The notes below the pieces were generated by a model, which did not search any database, had not been told where the DNA came from, and saw only the letters and a program-made list of their open reading frames with translations. The translations under genes were made by a program, and so were the position numbers. 29,647 nucleotides of DNA, from NCBI GenBank assembly GCA_019649035.1, contig BMAT01003959.1, forward strand, positions 1 through 29,647, given 5' to 3'. Source of the DNA: Elysia marginata. Taxonomy: Eukaryota; Mollusca; Gastropoda; Plakobranchidae. Of this stretch, positions 11,301 through 21,202 are shown piece by piece. How positions within the stretch are numbered: position 1 is the first letter of the stretch; each line of letters opens with the position of its first letter.

Positions 11301-11972
11301 CGGCGTAAGCGCGACGGTTGCTAATGAAGCGACTCATGGGACGCAAGATGGACAGCAGGCGAGCAGACGACACAAGGATGAGCGCCCAGGAGCTCAGGTC
11401 ACAGCACGCATACGACAGCCAGAAGTGGATTCTGGGCGAATATAAACACAGAAATCTACATAATACGAGGCTCGACGTAACATGCAGGGGAGGTTGTAGG
11501 TAAATAGTTATCTTGCTTTGAGTGAGTTATATCAAAATGTATTCGAAAATGTAAAGAGCACCTACTAAACTCATAGTGGCACACAAAGGATCAATAGTAA
11601 ACATGTTCAAATTCCAGATGTTTTAGGTATCATACGTGGGTTCCTCGATAGGCCATCACCAACCAAATTGCTTTCTAAATTCAGAGAATAGCTGCAATTA
11701 CAGTGCATTACTCTAACATGCTGACAAAATCGTGCCACTTTATTATCCCGGTCGTTCTAATAGCTGAATATCCTGTTCTAAGAAAGGTGGGAAAAACTCT
11801 GGTTAAAACATCTAAGTACATTTTGACAGTATTGCCAAATAACCTTTGAAAATTTTACTTATGTTGTACTCGACGCATGCCGGTTTATTACGATTTATCT
11901 GAAAAAAATTACATTCCTTCTCTCTTTCTCTCTCACTCTCTCCCTCCTTCTCTCCCCTCTCTCCTCTCTCTC

Positions 11973-12014
<42 letters not shown>

Positions 12015-15000
12015 TCAATGCGATCACAAAAATAGTCAGAATAAAATTTTTCAATGTCCTCATTTCAAAATCTCCAATGATTTTGGTCGAGAATCTCTAG
12101 ATTAAATGTTTAGTAAATTCTAGATCTAAATCCACCCAACCTTTAATTAGATAAATTTATGTTGAGTGCAGTTTTAGATTTAGCTTCGGTTCATAATTGA
12201 ATGTTTTATTTTAAAATCTAGATCTAGAGTCTAGAGTTTTAGATGAAAGATCTAATCTAGATGAACAGGTTCGGTCTATTCTCGAACTAAGGAAAGTTTT
12301 GCATTAGAACGTAGATATAGCCAAAGTCGATCTAGATTCAACTTTTCATCCTTTCAAATGAATTGCCAGTGCGATCTTCACTTTTAAGATTTTTCCTAAC
12401 CTTGATAACAGATGATATTAAAGCCTACTTAAGTAATATTTAGTCTAGAAGATCCTTGACGCTTAGATCAGGCGTAAATAGTCAATCCGTTTTGATTTTT
12501 ACATTAAAAATCGTCACGAAAATAGTATCCAAAGTAATGTCCATGTTTCGATGTTTTCACTCTAGACCTAAATGTCTCAGGTTAAATTTTTGCGTCATAA
12601 TTTTCGTTATGTCCGTTCTTAAGAAAAAGTAGGAATGATAATTAGAATCAGCGCTTGGCGCTTCTATGCTTAGAAAGGTTGTTTCCCTTTTTTCCATACT
12701 AAAATTGCTATGTTTNNNNNNNNNNNNNNNNNNNNNNNNNNNNNNNNNNNNNNNNNNNNNNNNNNNNNNNNNNNNNNNNNNNNNNNNNNNNNNNNNNNNN
12801 NTATTATTCGATACTAAAATTGCTTTGTTTAAAAAAAAATAATAGGCAGTTTACATCTACGGGCTAAATTTGAATTTTCAATGTGGTCTAACAATGCTGG
12901 GGTGATCGCTCCTCATTGTTAGCTTAACATCAATTGAGAACAGAAGTGAAAAAAAAAACCAACAAAGAAAAAGCATCTGTTAAATCCCCGTATGTGAAAT
13001 CGTTACGCGAGCGACTTAAACGCCATCCATTTCCCCTCTATTGTCCGTTTGAAATGAATAAATTGTTTCTTAATGCAATGTAGTCATTTTTTGCATGCAT
13101 GTAAGCCATGATCAACTTGTGTAAGCAAGATTACCAAGTATACCTACGTTGTATTGGTTGTTTGCCTTTATTTTTTTCACGTATTGGTTTTGAAGTGTGA
13201 CACAATAACATGATAATTATGTGACCTCGAGATCAACATCTCATAGGGCTCAATAAACTATTCTCACTACTTACCAACACTGAATGTGTCAGAAATTGTC
13301 CTGTTGTTATTTTCACACCTATGCAGTGTATCATCTTTAGCCTAATATTTAACGCGGCGCAGTAAAACATGATTGTACACAAAAACAAAATTAGTTGAAT
13401 AGTGAATGGGAAACTTTGGAAAAAAATATCATTAGTGCGCATAATAATGCAACGTGTGAGAATATTATGTTGAGAAACAGAAAAGCTGCAGTTTTCAAAT
13501 AAAAAAAGTCTATGGTCTTCCTATGATGAATAAGATGTTTAATTGTCGCCGCCATGATGATTTTTTTAAGAACACCCATAATAGCTACCGGTAATGTATT
13601 ACATTTGTTCGACCATAAATGCCACAACCAGTAGTGGAACTGCCTGAAAACTAGCTAATTTGCCTCTCAATACAGTTTTAATGAGAGTAAAGTGCTATTG
13701 GCAAATAATTACGGCTGGATTTGTGATCCAAGCGACAATAATGCAGCACTGGTGATAGGTCATGGTTTGGTTAACGCTAAGAGTTTTTAGCTTATTCTCG
13801 CTATAATTAGAGCTCCATGGTAATAGAATAAAATTTGACTTAATTTTTCAAAAGTCCACATCTTATAGTTATAATTATTTATCATAGTTATTATTTATGA
13901 TAAATTTGACTTTTATCCTCATGAAAATGAATGTAATTGGAATAATTTATGCGAAACAAAGGCAGGCTAAGTGTCGACGTACGTGTTTACGCCGTACAGT
14001 TTTCCTGTGTTTATATTCACTGGACTTTTATAACAAACTAACCTAAATACTCGTTACATTGAACGAATAAGTGGGCACTGGCACATAAAGTAAAAATCTA
14101 TGACAAAAACTTTCAAATTAAATAAGTTTATAATGCAACCTTAACAAAATCTTTTTACCGAGCCAAAAAGTGGGCAATAATAAGACTTTCTTGTGAAGGG
14201 ATAAATGACAAAACATAAAGATATACAGAGGTACTATATATAAACCAACTATGAGAGGAAGAGCTCCTGATTAGATATGAAGGAATGTTTACCCTCCTAG
14301 CCAATGTCAAACTTTTATTGAATTAATAAGGTATTTTCCAAAATTAGAGAAGGTCCTCTTTTTCCCATTATGTGAGAGAAACAGAGAATTAAACAGATAA
14401 AAACACAAACAGAACGCATGAAAGAGAAAAATATAGCCGAACAAAAAAAAAAACTGGGAGTAAGAGGAGATCATTTCGATAGTTAGTTCTGGAAAAGAGA
14501 AACCTAAATCTCAACCCAAGTTTGGTATGTAACGATACAGGCTTATCTTTTCAACAGTTAAATGTATAGTTAATCCTCTTTTTATGATCAAAATTTAATT
14601 GAACTGATTAAATGCAAAAAAAAATGAACTATCTCAATTTGTAAATTATTATTAAATTGCAAAAAAAAGGCATGAGAAAGTAAACCAACACTAGTATTAT
14701 TATCTTTTATTATCTCATCGGAAGGAAAACCTGAACTCTAATGATAGTCTCAGTACGACGATTAGTTTCCTCACTTGCAGGAGAGTTCGTTAGTCTTGCG
14801 GACGTTGGTGTGGAATGTTCCTTTAGCGGCGAAGTAGAAAACTCCAGTCCACAGGGCACTCAGATCCGCCAGGGTCAAGAATCGCAGGAAGATGCCGATA
14901 GTCGACTTCCTGGCAGGGGGAGATAATTTAAGGGAGATTATGCGAGTCTGGGCTGTGTCATTGTCAGTCGAATTGGCCACCGCGGTTTACAGTAAACACA

Positions 15001-18000
15001 AGGATATTTTTGGTTGAGAATTGATGGTAAGCTGTTTTTTTTTTCTCATGCTCAAGGTTTAACCGGCCTACTGTAATGGGAACCTCTGCCTAATCTACTA
15101 ATGTAAAGGTCGATGAGGTTATGGTTGCTGCTGGAAGTTTTAGATGAAAAAAAAAACTTTTATAAGCAAACATACAATTGCTACCATAATGAGTGGAAAA
15201 CATGGAGGCAGAAAAAAAGCTTTTTCGATAAAGGTCAAATGCCAATTTCAATTTATTAAGGCTACGGTTAATGTAAAAAAGTGTTTTTGTAAGGGTACAT
15301 CTAATTTAATATAAGAACGTTAAAAACCTATCAATGCTTATTGAGCTCAGCTGAATGACAGAGTCATGAAGAAAGTTTTATGCTTGGACCTACTCAAGGA
15401 GTGCATGACACGAAAACATTCCTTGCCAGTATAAATATTTTGTAAAAAAAAAAAAACCAGAAAAGAAAAGAAACAAAGTTTTCTTATTTAATTTTATTAT
15501 TTTAGACCATTTTAAAGACCCAGAAATAAATTGAGTGATCTCTTTTGTGTATTTTTTTTAAGTCTGAAACCATTGTGATACGAATGTTAACAAGTTTTTT
15601 TTTAGTAAAAATTTTTCACAGTCTCTTGCAAAGTAATTCCAAGTTTATTCTACAGTCAAATGAGATAGGTTAAGCAGATACGGGTAAAGACACCGAAGCC
15701 TCCTCACTTTTCTGCTAGAAATACCCCATTGCATCGGGTGTGCTTTGACTTCGATAGAAATACTCCATAATTATAAATATATCTTACCTAAACTACCAGC
15801 AAACCAAAATGATAAATTGTAAAACTTGACTTACAATTTAAAAGACCTATAAAAAATTTTTCGTTTTTGACTCTGCGCCATGCAAGTGTATAGTATTGTT
15901 GTTGTCATCACTGTTATAATTGTGAACATCATCATCATCATCATCATTATCATCATCATCATCATTATCATCATCACCCTTTCATTCTCATCATGATCAT
16001 ACTCATCATCATCATCATCCTTTAATTCTCATCATGATCATAGGCTACTCATCATCATCATCACCCTTTCATTCTCACCATGATCATACTCATCATCATC
16101 ATTATTATCATCATCATGCTCATTCCCAGTAACGTTTTTATTATTTTTTTTATAAAAAGCACTATGAAAAAGACACATTTCCGATTCGCTCGTCTTAGGT
16201 AAGCCGTTTCAAACAAAAAACAATTGATCTATTAAAGATAAAAAGATCACAGTGCTAAACATGGGTTCCCGTAAGGGTTTCTATCAATGAAATAACCCAG
16301 AGGAACAGCAGTCGATAGTGCATTACCCTGGCATAAAAGATACTTCACTGCCTACAACCGGGTACGAATTGAGTATCTAACAGAGACGAGAAAATGTGCA
16401 TAAATAAACTTTTCCCACAAACTAAACGTTGACTTGATTAGATAGGAATCAAACTTGAAAGTTCTTTATTCCAGAGCCGACCGTCTACCACTAGACAACA
16501 AAGATACACACTTTAAAGAGTGTCTGTAAATCTAATCCATTCTCTATGGTTTTACGGTGATAAAATGGTTCTACGGTGATAAATCCAGCAATCTGGCTAA
16601 TGGCTTTCACACCATTCTAGCCCTGCTGTCAACTGCAGACTTAGCGTGAGGTGTTCTTCTCCCCTGAGGTTAGAGCATCTCCACAACATCTTAGTTGATG
16701 AGGTCAATCCGTTTCAACTTCCCAACCTTGACCTAGTTATTACCAAGAAACGAAGAGATAAACTATCACACATTTTTTCCCTGATATTTTCTTCATGCGT
16801 TTCAATCGCGCTTTGCCCACAGCTGAAACTGAAACGGCCCTATAGAGAAGCTGTTGATCCAGGTTTACACCCCCAGAGAGAAAATGTTTATCCAGGTTGA
16901 CACCCCTATGGAGAAACTGTTGATCCGGGTTTACACCTTCAAAGAGAAACTCTTGATCCGGATTTACACCTTCAAAAAGAAACTTTTGATCCGGATTTAC
17001 ACCTTCAAAAAGAAACTCTTGATCCCGATTTACAACTTCAAAAAGAAACTCTTGATCCGGGTTTACGCCCTCAGAGAGAAACTGGTGATCCAGGTTTACA
17101 CCCCCAGAGAGAAACTTTTGATCCGGATTTACACCTTCAAAAAGAAACTCTTGATCCGGATTTACACCTTCAAAAAGCAACTCTTGATCCTGATTTACAC
17201 CTTCAAAAAGAAACTCTTAATCCGGGTTTACACCCTCAGAGAGAAACTGGTGATCCAGGTTTACACCCCCAGAGAGAAACTCTTGATCCAGATTTACACC
17301 TTCAAAAAGGAACTCTTGATCCGGATTTACACCTTCAAATAGAAACTCTTGATCCGGGTTTACACCTTCATAAAGAAACTCTTGATCCGGATTTACACCT
17401 TCAAAAAGAAACTCTTGATCCGGGATTACACCCCCAGAGAGAAACTCTTGATCCGGATTTACACCTTCAAAAAGATACTCTTTATCCGGATTTACACCTT
17501 CAAAAAGAAACTCTTGATCCGGGTTTACACCTTCAAAAAGAAACTCTTGATCCGGGTTTACACCTTCAAAAAGAAACTCTTGATCCGAATTTACACCTTC
17601 AAAAAGAAACTCTTGATCCGGGTTTACACCTTCAAAGAGAAACTCTTGATCCGGATTTACACCTTCAAAATAAAAACTCTTGATCCGAGTTTACACCCTC
17701 AAAGAGAAACTGTTGATCCAGGTTTACACCCCCAAAGAGAAACTGTTGATCCAGGTTTACACCCTCAGAGAGAAACTGTTGATCCAGTTTTACACCATCA
17801 AAAAGAAACTGTTGATCCAGGTTTAGACCACCTAAGAGACACTGTTGATCCAGGTTAACATCCCAAAGAGACACTCTTGATCCAGGTTTACAGCCCCAAA
17901 GAGAAACGGTTTATCCAGGTTTACACCCCTATAGAGAAACTGTTTATCCAGGTTTACACCTTCAAAAAGAAACTGTTGATCCAGGTTTACACCCTCAAAG

Positions 18001-19934
18001 AGAAACTGTTGATCCAGGTTTACACCCCCAGAGAGAAACTGTTGATCCAGGTTTACACCATCAAAAAGAAACTGTTGATCCAGGTTTACATCCCTAAGCC
18101 CTATAGAGAAACTGTTGATCCAGGTTTAGACCACCTAAGAGAAACTATTGATCCAGGTTTACACCCCCAAAGAGAAACTGTTGATCCAGGTTTACATCCC
18201 CAAAGAGAAACCGTTGATCCAGGTTTATACCCACAACGAGAAACCGTTGATATAGGTCTACACCCTAAAAGAGAAACTGTTGATCCAGGTTTACAGCCCC
18301 AAAGAGAAACCGTTGATCCAGGTTTATACCCACAACGAGAAACCGTTGATATAGGTCTACACCCCTAAGAGAAACTGTTGATCCAGGTTTACACCGCCAA
18401 AGAGAAACTGTCGATCCAGGTTTTTACTCTATAGAGAAACTGTTGATCCAGGTTTACACCCCCAAAGAGAAACTGTTGATCAAGGTTTACACCTCTATAG
18501 AGAAACTGTTGATCTAGGTTTACACCTCTATAGAGAAACTTATGATCCAGGTTTACACCCCTCTAGAGAAACTGTTGATCCAGGTTTACACCTTCAAAGA
18601 GAAACTAATGATCCAGGTTTACACCCCTATGGAGAAACTGTTGATCCAATTTTACACCCCCCAAAGAGAAACTGCTGATCCAGGTTTACACCCCCAAAGA
18701 GAAACTGCTGATCCAGGTTTACACCCCAAAGAGAAACTGCTGATCCAGGTTTACACCCCCAAAGAGAAACTGTTGATCCAGATTTACACCTTCAACGAGA
18801 TACCGTTGATTAAGGTCTACACCCTCAAAGAGAAACTGTTGATCCAGGTTTACACCCCTATAGAGAAACTGTTGATCCAGGTTTACACCCCCAAGGAGAA
18901 ACTGTTGATCCAGGTTTACACCCCTATAGAGAAACTGTTGATTAAGGTCTACACCCTCAAAGAGAAACTGTTGATCCAGGTTTACACCCCTATAGAGAGA
19001 CTGTTGCTCCAGGTCTACACCCCTATAGAGAAACTGTTGATCCAGGTTTAAACCCCTACAGAGAAGCTGGTGATCCAGGTGGTAAATGCATCACGTGCTG
19101 TCTTGATTGTTCTATTATCTTCCTTCAGTTTTACTTATTGAGCTGTGTGAGACTTTTGAATACTACTGTGATAGTGTATAAAGTTGACGAAACTAAAACA
19201 ACGGTGAATTTCAGATTGTGAGAAAAAATTATATTCTCTCTAGTTTTCTCCTAGTTTGTGATTGTTTGCTTTCTGGTGCTTATGAATTCCCCCCCCCCCC
19301 CTTTTCCACAAACAGTTACCTACATAACCCTTTTTATCTTCTGGACGACAGCATCCCTTTTCTTTCTTTGGTTCCTCATTCTGCATATTTGTAAATATGT
19401 CTTTCATAAATCTGAAGGTCAATTTTATAAAGCAACATGTAGTACCTATGTCAACATTTTTGAAATAGCATAACATCTAGGCACCAAGACTATCACAGGC
19501 TTTAAAATCATAGGCTATATTATGCCAACATAAAAATGTCCAAGACAGCGCCTCAACAGCGCAAAAACTGACCTGAAAGTTTTCCTAGACAGCACCCCAA
19601 AGCACAGTACATTTCCCAGAGTTCCAAACAGCAGAAGGAAGAGACTGTAATACTTCTCCAGCAGGTCTGAGACAACATCATATCCGGTCTCTTCTCTCTT
19701 CTGGCGCCCGCTACTAGGTGAGGGAATTATGGCTAGACTGACCGTTCCTTCCTGATCGCCAACAAGAGTAGACTCCCCTGTGGTGAGGTATGAGGTCGCC
19801 GTGGTCGTAAATGTATACATCTCCACCGAAGCGTTCTTTGCAACTGGCCACAACGGCGTTGTCAGCTGAGATGTCATGGGAAATGTCGCGAGTAAAGAGG
19901 CTGGGTAGAGAGATTGGTTGACCGCGCTCTGCAT
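8149..19934 (-). CDS. Class A orphan GPCR, four coding exons, giant third intracellular loop
   Basis: This is a rhodopsin-like seven-transmembrane receptor, expected in the plasma membrane and coupling an extracellular ligand to G proteins. Joining 19934-19573, 14909-14775, 11431-8800 and 8358-8149 gives 3339 nt, or 1112 residues plus stop, with GT-AG introns in phases 2, 2 and 0. The N-terminus (1-93) has N-glycosylation sequons NQS (6-8) and NAS (34-36). TM1 is about 95-117 (GTLGNVL, N1.50=N108), and TM2 carries LTLAD (D2.50=D136). C165 is C3.25 and R190 lies exactly 25 residues later as R3.50. TM4 is about 207-228, with a conserved-type ECL2 Cys (HCVIAD). TM5 has P5.50 in VVPG, TM6 is about 1017-1042 (FLICNIP) and TM7 about 1055-1080 (NNALNFLLY), followed by a short tail. 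The third intracellular loop spans about 286-1016. From memory the TM sequences fit a lophotrochozoan neuropeptide/orphan receptor group. The ligand is unknown and I give no gene symbol. Confidence 0.85.
8359..8799 (-). other. GPCR intron 3 (441 bp, phase 0)
   Basis: A short GT-AG intron separates TM6 from TM7. The donor is AAG|GTGAGT and the acceptor TTGGCCAG. The sequence is AT-rich and holds no recognised repeat or gene. Confidence 0.75.
8800..11431 (-). CDS. GPCR coding exon 3: TM3-TM6 with about 730-residue ICL3
   Basis: This is a 2632-nt exon with acceptor CGCCCAG|AATCC and donor GGAAAG|GTGAGT. It encodes residues 167-1043: TM3 (FWLSYACCDLSSWALILV, then SSARLL), TM4 ending in NLP, ECL2 with its Cys, TM5 with VVPG, the huge ICL3 and TM6. 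ICL3 starts at about 286 (YRSKRIIED). It has a Cys cluster at about 327-334 (CSSLCCGC, possible palmitoylation or metal site, inference) and long Ser/Thr/Asn-rich, hydrophilic stretches that look disordered. It ends in a Lys-rich segment (NKKKGQKK...) just before TM6. The whole loop is open in one frame with no stop, so it is coding rather than a retained intron. Confidence 0.85.
11636..11830 (-). mobile_element. SINE family A, copy 3 (partial, intronic)
   Basis: The plus strand shows TTCCTCGATAGGCCAT, GCTGACAAAATCGTGCC and TTATTATCCCGGTCG, which align with the body of copy 1. The tRNA-like head is not clear, so the copy looks 5'-truncated or decayed. It lies in intron 2 in the same orientation as the gene. 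Confidence 0.5.
11915..12012. repeat. CT microsatellite in intron 2
   Basis: The run is (CT)n with short interruptions, purest at about 11979-12011. It is pyrimidine-rich on the plus strand and therefore purine-rich in the transcript. Confidence 0.9.
12716..12801. other. Assembly gap (86 N)
   Basis: An unbroken run of N lies in intron 2. Both flanks carry ATACTAAAATTGCT and TGTTT, so the gap sits between copies of a short repeat. Confidence 1.
14775..14909 (-). CDS. GPCR coding exon 2: TM2 and ECL1
   Basis: This 135-nt exon has the acceptor CTGCCAG|GAAGTC and the donor TGCAA|GTGAGG. The reading frame passes from exon 1 (AG + G = Arg121) to residues 122-165 and then the split Lys166. It carries the TM2 signature FLRFLTLADLSAL with D2.50 (D136). 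It ends on Cys165, the C3.25 that should form the disulfide with the ECL2 Cys in exon 3. The frame joins cleanly at both ends, which strongly supports the exon. Confidence 0.85.
15926..16126. repeat. ATC trinucleotide array with a longer internal period
   Basis: (ATC)n units are broken three times by a similar block (CCTTTCATTCTCATCATGAT, with variants) spaced roughly 55-60 bp apart. A minisatellite therefore sits on top of a trinucleotide repeat. Confidence 0.9.
16285..16498 (-). mobile_element. SINE family A, copy 4 (intronic)
   Basis: The minus strand shows the A-box-like GTCTAGTGGTAGACGG (16496-16481) and the B-box-like CAAGTTTGATTCCT (about 16457-16444). The body includes the plus-strand landmark ACTGCCTACAACCGGGTAC, corresponding to ACTGCCCATTATTATAACTGGGTAC in structure. 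It lies in intron 1 in the sense orientation relative to the gene. Confidence 0.55.
16841..19080. repeat. 33-bp minisatellite, about 67 units, in GPCR intron 1
   Basis: The core unit contains GAAACTGTTGATCCAGG and TTTACACCCCCAAAGA. Two subtypes are seen. The subtype with CTCTTGATCCGGATTTACAC plus CTTCAAAAAGAAA fills about 16920-17690. The subtype with CTGTTGATCCAGGTTTACAC plus CCCCAAAGAGAAA fills most of the rest. Both ends carry the variant AGAGAAGCTG. Because 33 is a multiple of 3, long runs stay open in several frames on both strands (repeating 11-residue units such as EKLLIQVYTPK or ETVDPGLHPQR). I take these ORFs as a by-product of the period rather than a gene. Confidence 0.95.
19573..19934 (-). 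CDS. GPCR coding exon 1: N-terminus and TM1
   Basis: This exon encodes residues 1-120 plus two bases of codon 121. The ATG has A at -3, and an in-frame TGA lies five codons upstream (near 19947-19949), so this is the first coding exon unless a 5' UTR intron hides a longer start. The Ser/Thr-rich ectodomain of about 90 residues has two N-glycosylation sequons and no obvious signal peptide, as is usual for class A receptors. TM1 follows (YYSLFLLLFGTLGNVL...) with the conserved N1.50 as N108. The exon ends TTTCAG|GTCAGT on the coding strand, a strong donor. The intron interrupts the first intracellular loop. Confidence 0.85.
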
Positions 19935-20872
19935 AGTTTGGCAATTTCAATCCGCCATTCCAGAACAGAACAAGTATCACTAAGTAATAATCTAATTTTA
20001 ATCTTATTTATTTAAAAGATGTCGTCCAAAAAGAAATTGCAAAAATATTTCACTTCGAGTTGTTGAGATATATAAATAAATTTGAAACATCTAATCTATT
20101 TTGACATGTTGACTAGCACACAGTACGCTGATCGCGGATTGTCTTCTATCACTGTAAACCACATTTGGCCTCTCAAATGATCGCAAATACCTTTTATAAA
20201 TTCAGCGCATAAAGTGTAAATGTTTTGGCAAGTTATAGTTTAGATGTTTAGAACTCAATTTTCAATTCATTTTCAATCACGGAAAAATGATGCGGTTTGC
20301 TTTATATCATAAGCACTTTGCCTGAAGAAGAGCAGCATTCACGGTGGAACCTTTCACAGCTAAGAGCACGCAAAATGTCAAACTGAAGATATCAACAATT
20401 GTATGTGTACCACTCTGCTTCATCGACTTGTCGACGTCAGCCATTCAGATGCCGATGGCGTGTGAACTTTACGTATTCACATCCTGGTCTCCGATATAGA
20501 CTCACTTCTGAGGACAAAATAATACATGTAAGTGGATGGATTGTCAAAGTTAGAAAAAAATGCACCATTGAGGCAACAGGTAAGTCAAGTACATATTAAA
20601 TTTCTAGCATGATGAAACATTTACTAAATTTTGTATTTTAGGCCATTTATGAATTTGAACACCTTTGAACTCATGCTTAAAGTCTATATTGACCTAGCTA
20701 GGTGTATCACTTTAAAGCAAAATATTGTTCCGACTTGTTTGTTCTGTAAGGCACTAACTCAAAATAAGCTTCTGCGATTTGTGCTTGATTGGCTTCGGTT
20801 GTCTCAGTCGTGTGTTTGAGTGTGCGTAGAGGAAAGATAATTTTTGTGAAGTAAAGAGTTCCACCCTCTTGT
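19935..20872. other. Region upstream of the GPCR start codon
   Basis: This should contain the 5' UTR and promoter of the minus-strand gene. A TA-rich ATATATAAATAAAT lies at about 20067-20080 but cannot be called a TATA box with confidence. The plus strand has an isolated donor-like CAACAG|GTAAGT at about 20579, with no supporting exon. Confidence 0.5.
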
Positions 20873-21202
20873 CTTACGTAAGAGACCGGCTCTGTGGCCT
20901 AGCGGTAAAGACACTCGCTCAGAGATCGGGAGGTACGGGTTCGATCCCCGGCCGAGTCAAACAAAGGACTTTAAAAATAGTATGAGTAGCTGATCCGCCT
21001 GGTGTCTGGCATTATGGATTTGGTGCTAAGTCTGGTCGGCCCGGTGTCAGGATAATGTGACTGGGTGTGGTGTATGCAGCGCTCCGTACATCACAGTGTG
21101 GCAGCGCGCTTTCAATTGTCCCAAGCGCCGTCTCTGATATAACCTCGTAGTTGAAAAGAGACGTTAAGATTCAAAACACCAACCAACCAACTTAGGTAAG
21201 AG
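20873..21202 (+). repeat. 12-bp target-site duplication around the family B SINE
   Basis: CTTACGTAAGAG sits directly 5' of the SINE head and CTTAGGTAAGAG directly 3' of its CCAA tail. The two differ at one position of 12. Confidence 0.65.
20885..21190 (+). mobile_element. tRNA-derived SINE, family B, full length with target-site duplication
   Basis: The head has A box TGGCCTAGCGGTAAAGACAC and B box GGGTTCGATCCCCGGCC. The central stretch GGTGTCAGGATAATGTGACT is followed by GTGTGGCAGCGCG, and the 3' end is GACGTTAAGATTCAAAACAC then CCAACCAACCAA. It is flanked by CTTACGTAAGAG (20873-20884) and CTTAGGTAAGAG (21191-21202), a 12-bp duplication with one mismatch, so this insertion is complete and fairly young. 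Confidence 0.8.

Larger units (their letters stand above)
11432..14774 (-). other. GPCR intron 2 (about 3.3 kb as assembled)
   Basis: The intron lies between ECL1 and TM3. It contains a minus-strand SINE fragment (11636-11830), a CT microsatellite (11915-12012), a patch rich in CTAGAT (12090-12330) and the N gap (12716-12801). The stretch 12830-14740 is AT-rich with no gene or recognised repeat. It has one small palindrome near 13876-13904 (ATTTATCATA / TATGATAAAT). Confidence 0.75.
14910..19572 (-). other. GPCR intron 1 (4663 bp)
   Basis: The intron lies in the first intracellular loop. It holds an ATC-repeat array (15926-16126), a minus-strand SINE (16285-16498) and the 33-bp minisatellite (16841-19080). 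The stretches 14910-15900 and 19081-19572 are AT-rich with homopolymer runs, including a run of ten C near 19290, and show nothing else. Confidence 0.75.

Noticed and set aside
10963..11445. 160-codon plus-strand frame
   Set aside because: It is antisense to the TM3-TM5 part of the GPCR exon, whose minus-strand reading has clear receptor motifs.
15926..16126. CRISPR-like array
   Set aside because: The spacers are themselves ATC repeats and the genome is eukaryotic.
16740..19051. Several frames of 69-169 codons with 11-residue repeats, on both strands
   Set aside because: The 33-bp period keeps frames open. The array lies in an intron, frames break where units lose or gain bases, and no frame shows a start or splice context.
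20885..20960. tRNA gene on the plus strand
   Set aside because: The head is tRNA-like but is part of a SINE with its own tail and target-site duplication.
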